Shown: positions 33,445-43,741 of the stretch, piece by piece
How the letters are laid out: each line of letters starts with the position of its first letter
Position numbering within the stretch: position 1 is the first letter of the stretch
Source of the DNA: Micromonospora avicenniae
Lineage (GTDB): Bacteria; Actinomycetota; Actinomycetes; Mycobacteriales; Micromonosporaceae
Reading direction: 5' to 3'
Assembly (NCBI RefSeq): GCF_900156065.1
Contig: NZ_FTNF01000004.1
Coordinates: forward strand, 1 to 64,000
Length of the DNA stretch: 64,000 bases
Notes under the pieces: model-generated
What the model was told of the DNA's origin: nothing
Database searches by the model: none
The model's input: the letters and a program-made list of their open reading frames with translations, nothing else
Program-made: the position numbers and the translations under genes

Positions 33445-34560
33445 TCAGGACCGGCCGACCCGCCAGCGGGCGAGCAGCGCACGGCCGAACCGGGACAGCA
33501 GTCCCTGCACGCCGCCCGGCGCGGCGAGCATGACCACGACCAGGGTGATACCGAAGATCGCCAGCGGGAGGTTGCCCTCCAGCCGCTGCGCCGCCGCGGC
33601 CGGGAGCGTGAGCTGCTCGGTCACCGAGTGGCTGAGGTCCGGCAGGGCGACGAGCATCACCGCACCCCACACCGCGCCGGTGAGGCGCCCCAGGCCACCG
33701 ATCACCACGGCCATGAGCAGGAAAAGCGACAGGGTCAGCCCGAAGGCCCCCGGGGACACGCTCTGCGCGAGCACCGCGAGCAGCGCACCGCCGAGCCCGG
33801 CGGTCGCGGCGCTGACCACGAAGGCGAGCACCTGGGTGCGGGCGACGTGGATCCCGGCGAGGCGGGCGGCCACCTCGTCGTCCCGCACCGCCCGGAACGT
33901 ACGGCCGTACCGGCTACGCACCAGGTTCGCCAGCAACAGCAACGCGAGCAGGGTGGCCGCGCCCGCGATCCAGAGCTGCCACCGCTCGTAGGGGAAGTAC
34001 ACGCCGAGCGCCAGCGGCGGCGGTTCGACGGGCACCGACAGACCCTGCTCGCCGTTGAAGACGCCGTCGAACGTGACGGTCAGCGCCGGCACCACGACCG
34101 CGACGGCGAGGGTGACGCCGGCCAGGTACGGGCCGCGCAACCGGGCCGCGGCCACCCCCACCACGGCACCGACCGCGACCGTGGCGACGACCGCCGCGGC
34201 CAACGAGACGAGCAGCAGCAGACCGCCGGTGACACCGCGGTCGTAGAACGCGTTCTGGCACAACGCGACGGTGTACGCGCCGGTGGCCATCAGCGCCCCG
34301 TGCCCGAGCGAGAGCTGGCCGTTGAGCCCGGTGAGCACGGTGAGCCCGGCGGTGGCGCAGAGATACGCCGCCACGGTGGCGAGCTGGAAGTTGCGGAACG
34401 GCTCGACGGCGTAGCTCACCCCGACCAGCAGCAGCCCGGCCACCGCCACGACGGCGAGATGACGCAGCAGGGTGCTGCCCCGCCGGCGCGGGCCACCCGG
34501 CCCGCCGGCCACACCGGTCGTACGCTCCCGCGGCGGCGTCGCCGCCGACGTGGCGCTCAC
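33445..34560 (-). CDS. livM: Branched-chain amino acid-type ABC transporter permease (LivM)
   Basis: A 371-residue membrane protein with about ten helices. GLNGQLSLGHGALMATGAYT is the LivM signature, and the EAA-like loop contains RAVRDDEVAARLAGIHVART. The GTG start overlaps the LivH stop (GTGA). It forms the transmembrane pore with LivH. Actual substrate may not be branched-chain amino acids. Confidence 0.9.
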   Translation of the reverse strand: MSATSAATPPRERTTGVAGGPGGPRRRGSTLLRHLAVVAVAGLLLVGVSYAVEPFRNFQLATVAAYLCATAGLTVLTGLNGQLSLGHGALMATGAYTVALCQNAFYDRGVTGGLLLLVSLAAAVVATVAVGAVVGVAAARLRGPYLAGVTLAVAVVVPALTVTFDGVFNGEQGLSVPVEPPPLALGVYFPYERWQLWIAGAATLLALLLLANLVRSRYGRTFRAVRDDEVAARLAGIHVARTQVLAFVVSAATAGLGGALLAVLAQSVSPGAFGLTLSLFLLMAVVIGGLGRLTGAVWGAVMLVALPDLSHSVTEQLTLPAAAAQRLEGNLPLAIFGITLVVVMLAAPGGVQGLLSRFGRALLARWRVGRS

Positions 34561-35435
34561 ACCCGCCTCGCCGCGACCGGGGCGAACAGACCACCGGGAC
34601 GGACCAGCAGCACCGCCAGCAGCAGCACCAGCACCGCCAGCGGGGTGAGGTCGCTACCGGCGTAGCCGCTCACATAGGAGAGCAGCAGGCCGACGACGAG
34701 ACCACCCACCACCGCCCCTGGTGGACTGTCCAGCCCGCCGACCACCGCCGCGGTGAACGCCGAGACGAAGACCAGGTCCATCGCGTGCGGATGCAGGCCG
34801 AGCTCGGTCGGGATGACCAGCATGGCCGCCAGCGCGCCGACCCCGGACGCGAGCGCCCAGCCGAGGGTGAGCATGCCGCCGACGTTCACCCCGAGCAGGC
34901 GGGACACCTCCGGAGCGAACGCCGCGGCCCGCATCCGCAGGCCGACCGCGGTCCGGGCGAAGATCCAGGCGAGCGCACAGACCACCACCGCGACCGCGCC
35001 GAAGACGAACAGGTCGTACGGGGAGAGCACGGCCAGCCCGCCCACGGTGAACGCGCCCCGCGAGAAGGGCGCCTCGGCGGGCCGGAACTCGCTGCCGTAG
35101 ATCATCCCGAGGACAGCCTGGATCAGCAGCACCAGCCCCAGCGCGACGATCACCGGGTTCAGTGGCGAGGTGTGGTCGACGTACCGCATCACGGCCCGGT
35201 CGACGATCGCGCCGAGCAGCAGCCCGGTCGCGAGTGCGACCACGAAGCCCAGCCAGTACGAGCCGGTGGCCGAGGCGACGCTGTAGGCGACGTACGCGGC
35301 GGCGACTGCCATCGCACCCTGGGCGAAGTTGACGACCCGTGCGGCCCGCCAGATCAGCACCAGCGCGAGCGCGAACGCGGCGTAGACCGCTCCCCGGGAC
35401 AGGCCGTCCAGGGTGAGGAAGACGAAGCGGTCCAA
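34557..35435 (-). CDS. livH: Branched-chain amino acid-type ABC transporter permease (LivH)
   Basis: A 292-residue permease: VVNFAQGAMAVAAAYVAY and GGLDSPPGAVVGGLVVGLLL are LivH signatures. The probable start is TTG at 35435 with GGGAGGG seven bases upstream. It pairs with LivM. Confidence 0.9.
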   Translation of the reverse strand: MDRFVFLTLDGLSRGAVYAAFALALVLIWRAARVVNFAQGAMAVAAAYVAYSVASATGSYWLGFVVALATGLLLGAIVDRAVMRYVDHTSPLNPVIVALGLVLLIQAVLGMIYGSEFRPAEAPFSRGAFTVGGLAVLSPYDLFVFGAVAVVVCALAWIFARTAVGLRMRAAAFAPEVSRLLGVNVGGMLTLGWALASGVGALAAMLVIPTELGLHPHAMDLVFVSAFTAAVVGGLDSPPGAVVGGLVVGLLLSYVSGYAGSDLTPLAVLVLLLAVLLVRPGGLFAPVAARRV

Positions 35436-35453
35436 AGTTGTCCCTCCCGGTGG

Positions 35454-36175
35454 TCAGAAACCGAGGTAGGCGTGACGGAGGTCGACGTCGTCGCGCAGGG
35501 CGGTGGCCGGTGCGGTGGTGACCACCCGCCCCAGCGACATCACCACGCCCTGGTCGGCCACGGAGAGCGCGCTGCGGACGTTCTGCTCGACCAGCAACAC
35601 GGTGAGCCCGGTGCCGTCGCGCAGCTGCCGCAGCAGAGCCATGGTGCGGGCCACCACCCGCGGCGCGAGGCCGAGTGACGGCTCGTCGAGCAGCAGCAGG
35701 CGGGGCCGACCGACGAGTGCCCGGCCGAGCGCGAGCATCTGCCGCTCGCCCCCGGACAGCTGGTGGCCGAGGTGGCGCCGGCGCCGGGCCAGCGGCTCGA
35801 AGAGCTGATAGACCTCGTCGAGCGCACGGGCGGCGTCGGCCCGGTCGCGCCGCCACAGCCCGCCGAGGCGCAGATTCTCGTCGACGCTGAGCTCGCCGAT
35901 CACGCCGCGCCCCTCCGGCACGTGCGCCATGCCGCGGTGCACCAGCCGCTCGACCGGGACGCCCCGCAGGTCCTCCCCGGCGAGTTCGATCCGGCCGGCC
36001 TGCGGGCGCAGCACGCCGGAGATCGTGCGGAGCAGGGTGGTCTTGCCGGCGCCGTTGGCACCGACCACGGCCGCGATGGTGCCGGCGGGAACGGTGAGGT
36101 CGACGGCGTGCAGCACCGGCGCGGCACCGTAGCCCGCCACGAGATCACGCACCACCAGCAGGTCGCCGCGTTCAC

Positions 36176-36179
<4 letters not shown>
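35454..36179 (-). CDS. livF: Branched-chain amino acid-type ABC transporter ATPase (LivF)
   Basis: A 241-residue ATPase: Walker [28 protein letters not shown] (LivF-specific), signature LSGGERQML, Walker [12 protein letters not shown]. The ATG at 36179 overlaps the LivG stop (ATGA). Confidence 0.92.
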
Positions 36180-36964
<785 letters not shown>

Positions 36965-36993
36965 CCATCCCCCGGGTCGCGGCAGGCGTTATT

Positions 36994-37008
36994 TACACTC
37001 GCAGTGTA
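36994..37008. promoter_or_regulatory. Operator-like palindrome upstream of the liv-type operon
   Basis: TACACTCGCAGTGTA is a perfect 6+3+6 inverted repeat, 30 bases upstream of livG, in an AT-richer patch. It agrees with the sites near the TetR (31874-31888) and LuxR-type (30857-30871) genes in most positions. The rest of 37009-37232 shows no gene. Confidence 0.6.
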
Positions 37009-37232
37009 CTTTTCTCGGTTACCGCGTCAATACTTTCGATGTTTCGATCCAATCGCCCGACCGGCCGGCGCGCCAGCGGCCGGACGGACCGACACGACGA
37101 ACCGTCCGACCAGACACCCGCGCATCGACGCCGCCCTCCGCGATCGCCCTGATGATCAGGGAGTTGCTGCCGCGACGCGCCCGGCCGCAACAACCTCGTG
37201 ATCGACGCGCTGTGGCGGCGGACCTGCGGAGA

Positions 37233-37266
37233 GGGCGGGGCGGCCGTTACGACGGCCACCCCGCCC
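37233..37266 (-). terminator. Hairpin terminator of the cutinase gene
   Basis: GGGCGGGGCGGCCGT pairs with 37252-37266 around a TACG tetraloop, with one mismatch, directly after the cutinase stop at 37273. Confidence 0.75.
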
Positions 37267-37272
37267 TGGTCG

Positions 37273-38175
37273 TCAGGCGCTGGGGCAGGTGTTGCGGTAC
37301 TCCTCGATCGCCGACCCGCTCGGGCCGGGGCAGAGGAACTGCTCGTAGCGGGTGTCGTTGTCGACGAACCGCTTCAGCCAGGCCACCGCCTGCCGGGCGG
37401 TCGGCGTGTTCACCGTCTGCGGGAAGAAGTGGCTCGCGCCGTTGAGCTCCAGGTACGCCTTCTCCGCGGACGCCGGAATGCTGTTGTAGAACGGGATCGA
37501 GTGGGTGGCGACCGGGGCGACGGAATCGTTCTCGCCGCCGATGATCAGCGTGGGCACCTGGAGCGTGTTCCAGGTCTTGTCCAGGTTCCACGGGGCGAGT
37601 GGCACGGCCGCCTGCAGCGACGGCCGGGACGCCGCCGCCTCCAGGCTGCCGCCGCCGCCCATCGAGTGACCGGCCACGGCCAGCCGGGTGCCGTCGATCC
37701 GCGTCCGCACCGAGCTCCGCTCGACGAGGTAGTCGAGCGCGGCGAGCAACTGTCGGCCCCGACTGTCGGGCTGGTCGAGCCGGCTGTTGGTCTCGATGCC
37801 GATCACCACGAAGCCGTGCGAGGCGATCCGCGGGCCGAGCCAGCTGATGCTGGACCAGGCGGCGGTGTAGCCGGGCGAGATGGCGATCGCACCGAAGGTG
37901 CCCTGGCTGGTGTCGGTCGGGTAGTAGATGACGCCACCGCCGAAGCCGGTGACGCTCAGCGAGGAGACGTTCTGTGAGGCGGTGGTGAAGGGGCCGCGGC
38001 TGGCTTCCAGCAACGCGACGGTCGGGGCGGGACCCCGCTCGTAGGGGTTGTCGGCGGCCTGGGCCGGGCCGGACGACGCGGCCAGCGCGCCGCCCGCGAC
38101 CAGGACGGCGGCCATCGCGGTCCGGCCGATGCGGGACAGGACGGAACGGGGACGGGTGGTGGTGGATACGGGCAC
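37273..38175 (-). CDS. Secreted cutinase / PET hydrolase-like polyesterase
   Basis: A 300-residue alpha/beta hydrolase. A Sec signal peptide (hydrophobic 21-36) probably ends AQA40, and the mature protein begins [11 protein letters not shown], closely resembling thermophilic actinomycete cutinases such as TfCut2. Catalytic Ser171 lies in GHSMGGGG, Asp217 in GENDSVAP, His249 in [14 protein letters not shown] gives the oxyanion Tyr and PLAPW the substrate Trp. Cys282 and Cys297 make the conserved C-terminal disulfide. His before the Ser and Phe after the His match type I enzymes, not the Ideonella PETase, and the extra PETase disulfide is absent. The GTG start follows AGGGAG. Natural substrates would be cutin or other polyesters; PET activity is inferred. 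Confidence 0.92.
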   Translation of the reverse strand: MPVSTTTRPRSVLSRIGRTAMAAVLVAGGALAASSGPAQAADNPYERGPAPTVALLEASRGPFTTASQNVSSLSVTGFGGGVIYYPTDTSQGTFGAIAISPGYTAAWSSISWLGPRIASHGFVVIGIETNSRLDQPDSRGRQLLAALDYLVERSSVRTRIDGTRLAVAGHSMGGGGSLEAAASRPSLQAAVPLAPWNLDKTWNTLQVPTLIIGGENDSVAPVATHSIPFYNSIPASAEKAYLELNGASHFFPQTVNTPTARQAVAWLKRFVDNDTRYEQFLCPGPSGSAIEEYRNTCPSA

Positions 38176-38318
38176 GTCGGGCTCCCTAGCGGTGGGGGAA
38201 ATATCGACGTGCATAAGTTTCGAGCGCGCCCACCCGTCGCCGCATCGGCGAAATCACCAGTCCCGCACGGGTGACGGGCCCGCCGCCGCGGGTCCGCCGT
38301 CCGAAGGAGGTGGATACG

Positions 38319-38381
38319 GTGTCGGTGGCTCTTACCGGTCGCGGCGTACACGGCGCGCGTCAGAGGAGGCAGGCGCGGTGA
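38319..38381 (+). CDS. Putative 20-residue leader ORF coupled to LtrA
   Basis: A very strong ribosome site (AAGGAGGTG) lies six bases before this GTG. The ORF encodes VSVALTGRGVHGARQRRQAR, and its TGA overlaps the LtrA-like GTG by four bases (GTGA at 38378-38381). It could be a translated leader that delivers ribosomes to the membrane protein gene. The peptide itself may be functionless. The rest of the gap back to 38176 shows nothing else clear. Confidence 0.45.
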   Translation: MSVALTGRGVHGARQRRQAR

Positions 38382-39556
38382 CGTCCAGTCCGCTCCCCCG
38401 CATCCTGCGCCGGCGCGGCGAGCCCGGTTATCCGACGTTCCTGGAGCTCTTCTTCGACGTCACCTACATCTTCATGCTCTCCCGGATCGCCGCCGGGTTC
38501 GCCGATGACCTCACGGTGCGGGGCCTGGCCGAGGCGACCATCCTGCTGCTGGCGGCATGGTGGGTCTGGGTCCTGACGGCGTGGCTCACCGACCTGTTCA
38601 ATCCACGGCTGCCGATCATCCAGGCGACCGTGCTGCTGGTCATGTTCGGGACCCTGGTGATGGCCATAGCGGTCCCCCAGGCCTTCGGTGACTACGGGTG
38701 GCTCCTCGTCGCGGCGTACTTCGGCATCCACGTGGTCCGCGACGCCGTGCTCATCCCGGGCACCCGGGCGAACCGCTCGATCCAGGCGCGCAGCGTCCGG
38801 GTCTTCTTCTGGTTCCTCGTCACCGCCGCGCCCTGGGCGGCCGGAGCGTTCGTCGCTGGATGGTCACGGCTGGCACTCTGGGGGTTCGCGGTGCTGGTCG
38901 ACCTCGGCTCGGCCCGGATCGGCTGGCCGACTCCGCGGCTCGGGCGCACCGAGCTGTCCAGTCAGATCTTCACCGGCTCGCACCTGTCGGAGCGGTACCG
39001 GCAGATCTTCCTCATCGCGCTCGGCGAGCTCATCCTCACCGTCGGCGTGGGGCTCAGCGCGAACGACCTCGGGCCCGCCGCGTACGCGGCCTGCGCCGTC
39101 GCGTTCACCACCGGGATCCTGGTCCTCCAGCTCTACTACCAACGGGTGCGGCAGCTCCTCGCCCCGTCCGGCCTCACGACGGTGGAGCGGGTGCGGCCGG
39201 GCACCTCCACGTCGTACACCCATCTGGTGATGGTGGGCGGGGTGCTACTGACCTCGACGGGCCTCTCGCTGGTGATCGCCGAGCCGCTCGGCTCCACGCC
39301 GGCCGCGTGGACGGCCGTCGTCCTCGGCGGGCCGGCGCTCTTCCTGGTCGGCAGCTGCCTCTTCGACGCGGTGCTGACCGGCCGCCTGCTCTGGTCCCGG
39401 GCCCTGGGCGTGGTGGCGCTCGGCGCGCTCGCGCCGGCCCTGGCCCTGCTCCCACCGCTGGGCGTCCTCGTGGTGGCGAACCTGGTCCTGCTGCTCATCC
39501 TGGTCGGAGAGTCGGTGGCTCCCCACTCACGGCTGGTCGGCGTCCCGACCGGTTGA
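38378..39556 (+). CDS. LtrA-family (low temperature requirement A-like) membrane protein
   Basis: A 392-residue protein with about ten helices. PTFLELFFDVTYIFMLSRI and HLSERYRQIFLIALGELIL are LtrA-family signatures. The role is poorly understood; in Listeria LtrA is linked to growth at low temperature. GAGGAGG precedes the GTG. A second family member (39611-40792) points towards it on the other strand, sharing FVELF and ERYRQ motifs, so they may be an old duplication. Confidence 0.88.
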   Translation: MTSSPLPRILRRRGEPGYPTFLELFFDVTYIFMLSRIAAGFADDLTVRGLAEATILLLAAWWVWVLTAWLTDLFNPRLPIIQATVLLVMFGTLVMAIAVPQAFGDYGWLLVAAYFGIHVVRDAVLIPGTRANRSIQARSVRVFFWFLVTAAPWAAGAFVAGWSRLALWGFAVLVDLGSARIGWPTPRLGRTELSSQIFTGSHLSERYRQIFLIALGELILTVGVGLSANDLGPAAYAACAVAFTTGILVLQLYYQRVRQLLAPSGLTTVERVRPGTSTSYTHLVMVGGVLLTSTGLSLVIAEPLGSTPAAWTAVVLGGPALFLVGSCLFDAVLTGRLLWSRALGVVALGALAPALALLPPLGVLVVANLVLLLILVGESVAPHSRLVGVPTG

Positions 39557-39560
39557 GCCG

Positions 39561-39591
39561 CCGCGCCGGCGCGACGTGTCCACCGGCGCGG
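39561..39591. terminator. Hairpin between convergent LtrA genes
   Basis: CCGCGCCGG and CCGGCGCGG form a 9-bp stem with a 13-base loop in the 54-base gap between two convergent genes, so it may act in both directions. Confidence 0.55.
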
Positions 39592-39610
39592 CGACGACGG
39601 GGAGGGACGC

Positions 39611-40792
39611 TCAGCCGAGCGCCGGCGGCGCCGCCGTGCGCGGGTGCAGCCGGGTGGCTACCAGGTTCGCCGCGGCGATCAGGGCGAGGACGACCACGGC
39701 GAGCAGCGCGACGATGACCGGCGGCAACACCGACGAGGCCGGTGCCGCGCCGGCCAGCAGCACCAGCCCTACCACCCGGGAGCGGGAGACCCGCCCGAAC
39801 ACGGTGTAGTCGAGCAGCCCACGGCCGATCAGGAACAACGCCGGGCTGCCGAGCAGGACGGCGGCCCACGACGGTGGCGTGTCGCCGAGCGGCCGCACCA
39901 CGACGAGGTCACTGGCCACCGCCACGCCGACGATGCCGGCCACCATCGCCAGGTGGCAGACCGCGGCGGCGCGGGTGAGCAGCGCCGGGTCCGACGACCG
40001 GGCGATCGCCTCGGTCAGCAGTTCACCCGCACGGTAGATGTAGATCCGCCACATCAGCACCACGATGGTGAACACCACCGCGAGGGCGAAGCCGCGGTTC
40101 AACGTGTACTCGTGCTGGCTGAAGGTCGTCCCGGTGGTGAGGATGGACACGCCGAGCGCGACGACCACGAACTGCCGGTACCGCTCGGGCACCCGCTCCC
40201 CGCCCAACTGCCATTCCATCGCTTGCGAGCGGCCGAGCTTGGGTACCGGCCAACCGAACACGGCGGCGGTGTACTCGACGGCCGTCGCCAGTGCCCAGAG
40301 GCCCAGCCGCGCCGGCCCCTCAAGCAGGGCCCCGGCGACCCAGCCGACTGCCGCGATGGCCTCCCAGAAGGCGATCCTGGCGGTGCGTCGTGGCCCGGCC
40401 GGGTCCCGAGAAAGGAATTGGTAGTAGGAGATCGAGCCCGCGTGGATGAGCAAGTAGGTGGCCGCGAAGAGCAGGCCGCGATCTCCGAACGCGTCGGGTG
40501 CGGCGGCGGCCATCAGTAGGCTCGCCGCCGCCACGCCGATGATGTGCGCTTCAACCGACGGACGATCCAGGCCCGAGGTACCACCCACCCACGTCGTCAG
40601 TGCCCAGATCAGGGCGAACGCGAAGAGGAGCACCAGCGTCCGGGCGACGCCCGTCCAGCTCAGGTCGCCGGCCAGGGTCTTCGTCAGGGAGACCAGCGCG
40701 AAGACGTAGACCAGGTCGAGGAAGAGTTCCACGAAGAGCGGGCGACCGGAATCGTCGGCCGATCCGGCGTCGCTCTCCGCCACCGTCGTCAT
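39611..40792 (-). CDS. LtrA-family membrane protein, second copy
   Basis: A 393-residue protein with about ten helices; RPLFVELFLDLVYVFALVSL and RVPERYRQFVVVALGVSIL match the family. It converges with the first LtrA-type gene. The 194-base upstream gap is AT-rich for this genome and contains the promoter of the next, broken gene, but no other gene. Confidence 0.88.
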   Translation of the reverse strand: MTTVAESDAGSADDSGRPLFVELFLDLVYVFALVSLTKTLAGDLSWTGVARTLVLLFAFALIWALTTWVGGTSGLDRPSVEAHIIGVAAASLLMAAAAPDAFGDRGLLFAATYLLIHAGSISYYQFLSRDPAGPRRTARIAFWEAIAAVGWVAGALLEGPARLGLWALATAVEYTAAVFGWPVPKLGRSQAMEWQLGGERVPERYRQFVVVALGVSILTTGTTFSQHEYTLNRGFALAVVFTIVVLMWRIYIYRAGELLTEAIARSSDPALLTRAAAVCHLAMVAGIVGVAVASDLVVVRPLGDTPPSWAAVLLGSPALFLIGRGLLDYTVFGRVSRSRVVGLVLLAGAAPASSVLPPVIVALLAVVVLALIAAANLVATRLHPRTAAPPALG

Positions 40793-40986
40793 CGCGCGTC
40801 ACCCGGCCCCACCGCACCGACCCTGCATCCGACAGTACGGGACGGGGAAGGCTGCTCGCCCCGATCATCTATTTCTTACAGTTTGGTAGCCGTGATCTTT
40901 CATTCAGAAGTCGAACTATTGCGATGCAATGACGGCGGCTGGCATGATGGCCGTCAATTCCCCTGACCGGCGAAGGAGCCATACCC

Positions 40987-41606
40987 ATGGCGCTCACCCG
41001 TCGCACCCTGATCGGCTCCGCGGCGGCGGGATCCGCGCTCGCCGCCCTTCCCGACCTGGCCTCACCCGCCCCGGCCGCCGCGGCCAGCCCACCTGGCGAC
41101 GTGGTCGGCAAGATCACCGTCGGCTACCAGGGATGGTTCAGCTACCCGGGTGGCGCCCGACCCCGCCGGTCCCGGGAGGCGGCCAGCCGCCGGGCGGCAA
41201 CCTGGCCGCCGGGCGACCGACCGCGCAGAGCAGCCAGACCCAGTCGTACGGGAGCGCGAACGTGGTCGACGGTGACCCGGACAGCTACTGGGAGAGCGCC
41301 AACAACGCCTTCGCCCAGTGGGTGCGGGTCGACCTCGGGGCGGCCACCACTGTCGGCCGGGTCGTGCTCCGGCTGCCTCCGGCGGCGACCTGGTCGGCCC
41401 GGACCCTCTCGGTGCAGGGCAGCACCGACGGCGACAGCTGGAGCGACATCGTCGCCTCCGCCGGCCGATGCTTCGACCCGGCCAGCGGAAACCAGGTGAC
41501 CTTGAGCTCCCCCGCCACCGCGACCCGGTACGTGCGCGTCCACGTCACGGGCAACACCGGCGGGCCCGCCGGCCAGCTCTCCCAGCTGGAGGTCTACGCC
41601 GCCTGA
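40987..41606 (+). pseudogene. Broken GH71/99-like hydrolase fused to a CBM32 (F5/8 type C) domain
   Basis: The first frame has GAAGGAG, then ATG at 40987, a twin-arginine signal (LTRRTLIGSAAAG) and VVGKITVGYQGWF, the start of GH71/99-type secreted glycosidases. It then runs into an Arg-rich unrelated frame. A different frame from about 41160 encodes the linker PGGGQPPGG and a complete discoidin domain (NLAAGRPTAQSSQ, NVVDGDPDSYWES, to QLSQLEVYAA). Several hundred residues of catalytic domain are missing and the frames differ, so a large deletion with frameshift is likely. It is probably non-functional. Confidence 0.75.
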
Positions 41607-41658
41607 CGCCCGGCCGTCCGAGGCGACGACACGCGTCGCGCCACCCACCACGGAAGAG

Positions 41659-43716
41659 ATGAGTCCGTCCATGAACCGGAGCACCCGCGCGGGCCTGCCG
41701 CGCACCCGACACCGGCAGCGGCGGGCGGCCGTCGCGGCCGTGACCGCGCTCGCCACGGCACTCGGCATCCTGCCCGCCGCGCCGGCCGGCGCCGCCCGGG
41801 ACGCCGGCCGCCGCGCCGGCCCGGTGGTCACCCGGGCCGCGCTCGATCCGCAACTGGTCGCCGGCCGGGGCGCGCGGGTCTCCTTCCTCGAGCAGGAGGC
41901 GGAGAACGCGACCACCAACGGCGAGGTGATCGGGCCCGACCGGGACGCGTACACGCTACCCTCGGAGGCGTCCGGGCGGCGGGCGGTCCGGCTGACCCCC
42001 GGCCAGCACGTCGAGTTCACCCTGCCCGCCGCGGCCAACGCGATCACGGTCCGCTACAGCATCCCCGACGCGCCCACCGGCGGCGGCATCACCGCGCCGC
42101 TGGACGTCGCGGCCAACGGCAAGCGGGTCCGCACCATGACGCTGACCTCGCAGTACGCGTGGCTCTACAACCAGTACCCGTTCACCAACGACCCGAACGC
42201 GAACCTGCTGCACCCCGACTGGTGGATCACCGAGTGCTCCTGCGTACCGGCGGAGACCACCCCGTACCCGACGATCCAGAAGCCGTTCCGGCCGAGCCAC
42301 TTCTACGACGAGCAGCGGTTGCTGCTCGGTCGCACGTACCGGGCCGGTGACCGGATCCGGCTCACCGCGCCGGCCGGCAGCAACGCTGCGTGGACGGTCA
42401 TCGACCTGCTCGACTCGGAGTTGGTCGGTCCACCGAAGGTGCGCCCGCTCGCCGCGAACGTGTTGGCCTTCGGCGCCGACCCGACCGGCCGACGCGACGC
42501 CGCCCCCGCGATCGAACGCGCCATCGCCTTCGCCCGGCGCACCGGGCTGCCCGTCTACCTCCCACCGGGCACCTACCAGGTCAACCGGCACATCATCGTC
42601 GACGACGTGACCATCCAGGGCGCCGGCAACTGGTACACGATCATCAAGGGCCGCGAGGTGGCGCTGCCCACCCCGGCGCCGGACGGGTCGGTGCACACCG
42701 GCGTCGGCTTCTACGGCAGGGACGCGGCCGACGGCGGCAGCCGCAACGTGCACCTCGCCGACTTCGCCATCGAGGGCGACGTGCGGGAGCGGATCGACAC
42801 CGACCAGGTGAACGGCATCGGCGGGGCGATGAGCGACTCGACCATCGACGGGCTGCACCTGCGCCACACCAAGGTGGGCCTGTGGTTCGACGGGCCGATG
42901 CGCAACGTACGCGTCACCGACAACATCATCGTCGACCAGATCGCCGACGCGCTGAACTTCCACACCGGCGTGACCGACTCGCTCGTCGCGAACAACTTCG
43001 TCCGGAACACCGGCGACGACGGCCTGGCGATGTGGTCGGAGCAGACGGCGAACGCGCGCAACACCTTCGCCCGCAACACCGTGCAGTCGCCGGTGCTCGC
43101 CAACGGCATCGCCGTCTACGGCGGCGGCGACAACACCGTCTCCGGCAACCTGATCGCCGACCCGGTGCGGGAGGGCAGCGCCATCCACGTCGGGTCCCGC
43201 TTCGCCGCGGAGCCCTTCACCGGGCACCTACGGATCACCGGCAACACGACTGTCCGGGCCGGCACCTGGGAACTGAACTGGAAGATCGGGCTCGGCGCGA
43301 TCTGGTTCTACGCCCTGGACCGCAGCATCGACGCCCGCATCGAGGTGACCGGCGACGCGTACCTCGACAGCACCTACAACGCGATCATGCTGGTCAGTGA
43401 GTGGGCGGTGAAGGACCTCTACTCGATCAACGGCGTGCGCTTCCGGGACATCCGGGTCGACGGCACCGGCACGTCGGTGGTCAGTGCCCGTACCGCCGGC
43501 TCGGCGTCCTTCCAGAACGTGGACGCGCGGCACGTCGGGGCAGTGGGCGTGAACAACTGCGGCTCGTTCCACTTCACCCCGGCCGGTTCGGAGTTCGGCC
43601 TCACCGACCTCGGCGGCAACGACGGTGGCTGGCTGGCCGACTGGCAACTGCCGAACACCATCACCTGCGACGACCGCCCGCCCGTGATCCCGCCACCCCC
43701 ACCAGCCCCCTGGTAA
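41659..43716 (+). CDS. Secreted beta-helix glycoside hydrolase, GH87-like (alpha-1,3-glucanase/mycodextranase)
   Basis: A 685-residue secreted protein: signal peptide (about 22-48), then a CBM35/CBM6-like domain (QEAENATTNGEVIG) to about 270, then a right-handed beta-helix. NVLAFGADPTGRRDAAPAI and PVYLPPGTYQVNRHI begin the helix, and repeats such as GLWFDGPMRNVRVTDNIIVD and FVRNTGDDGLAMWSEQ follow. GDDG holds likely catalytic aspartates. This layout suits GH87 mycodextranase or alpha-1,3-glucanase acting on fungal or bacterial alpha-glucans. The tail is proline-rich (PPVIPPPPPAPW). ATG at 41659 or 41671 are both possible. The GH87 family call is from memory of family architecture. Confidence 0.75.
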   Translation: MSPSMNRSTRAGLPRTRHRQRRAAVAAVTALATALGILPAAPAGAARDAGRRAGPVVTRAALDPQLVAGRGARVSFLEQEAENATTNGEVIGPDRDAYTLPSEASGRRAVRLTPGQHVEFTLPAAANAITVRYSIPDAPTGGGITAPLDVAANGKRVRTMTLTSQYAWLYNQYPFTNDPNANLLHPDWWITECSCVPAETTPYPTIQKPFRPSHFYDEQRLLLGRTYRAGDRIRLTAPAGSNAAWTVIDLLDSELVGPPKVRPLAANVLAFGADPTGRRDAAPAIERAIAFARRTGLPVYLPPGTYQVNRHIIVDDVTIQGAGNWYTIIKGREVALPTPAPDGSVHTGVGFYGRDAADGGSRNVHLADFAIEGDVRERIDTDQVNGIGGAMSDSTIDGLHLRHTKVGLWFDGPMRNVRVTDNIIVDQIADALNFHTGVTDSLVANNFVRNTGDDGLAMWSEQTANARNTFARNTVQSPVLANGIAVYGGGDNTVSGNLIADPVREGSAIHVGSRFAAEPFTGHLRITGNTTVRAGTWELNWKIGLGAIWFYALDRSIDARIEVTGDAYLDSTYNAIMLVSEWAVKDLYSINGVRFRDIRVDGTGTSVVSARTAGSASFQNVDARHVGAVGVNNCGSFHFTPAGSEFGLTDLGGNDGGWLADWQLPNTITCDDRPPVIPPPPPAPW

Positions 43717-43741
43717 CCCAGCGCATCCCCACCCCCCGGGG

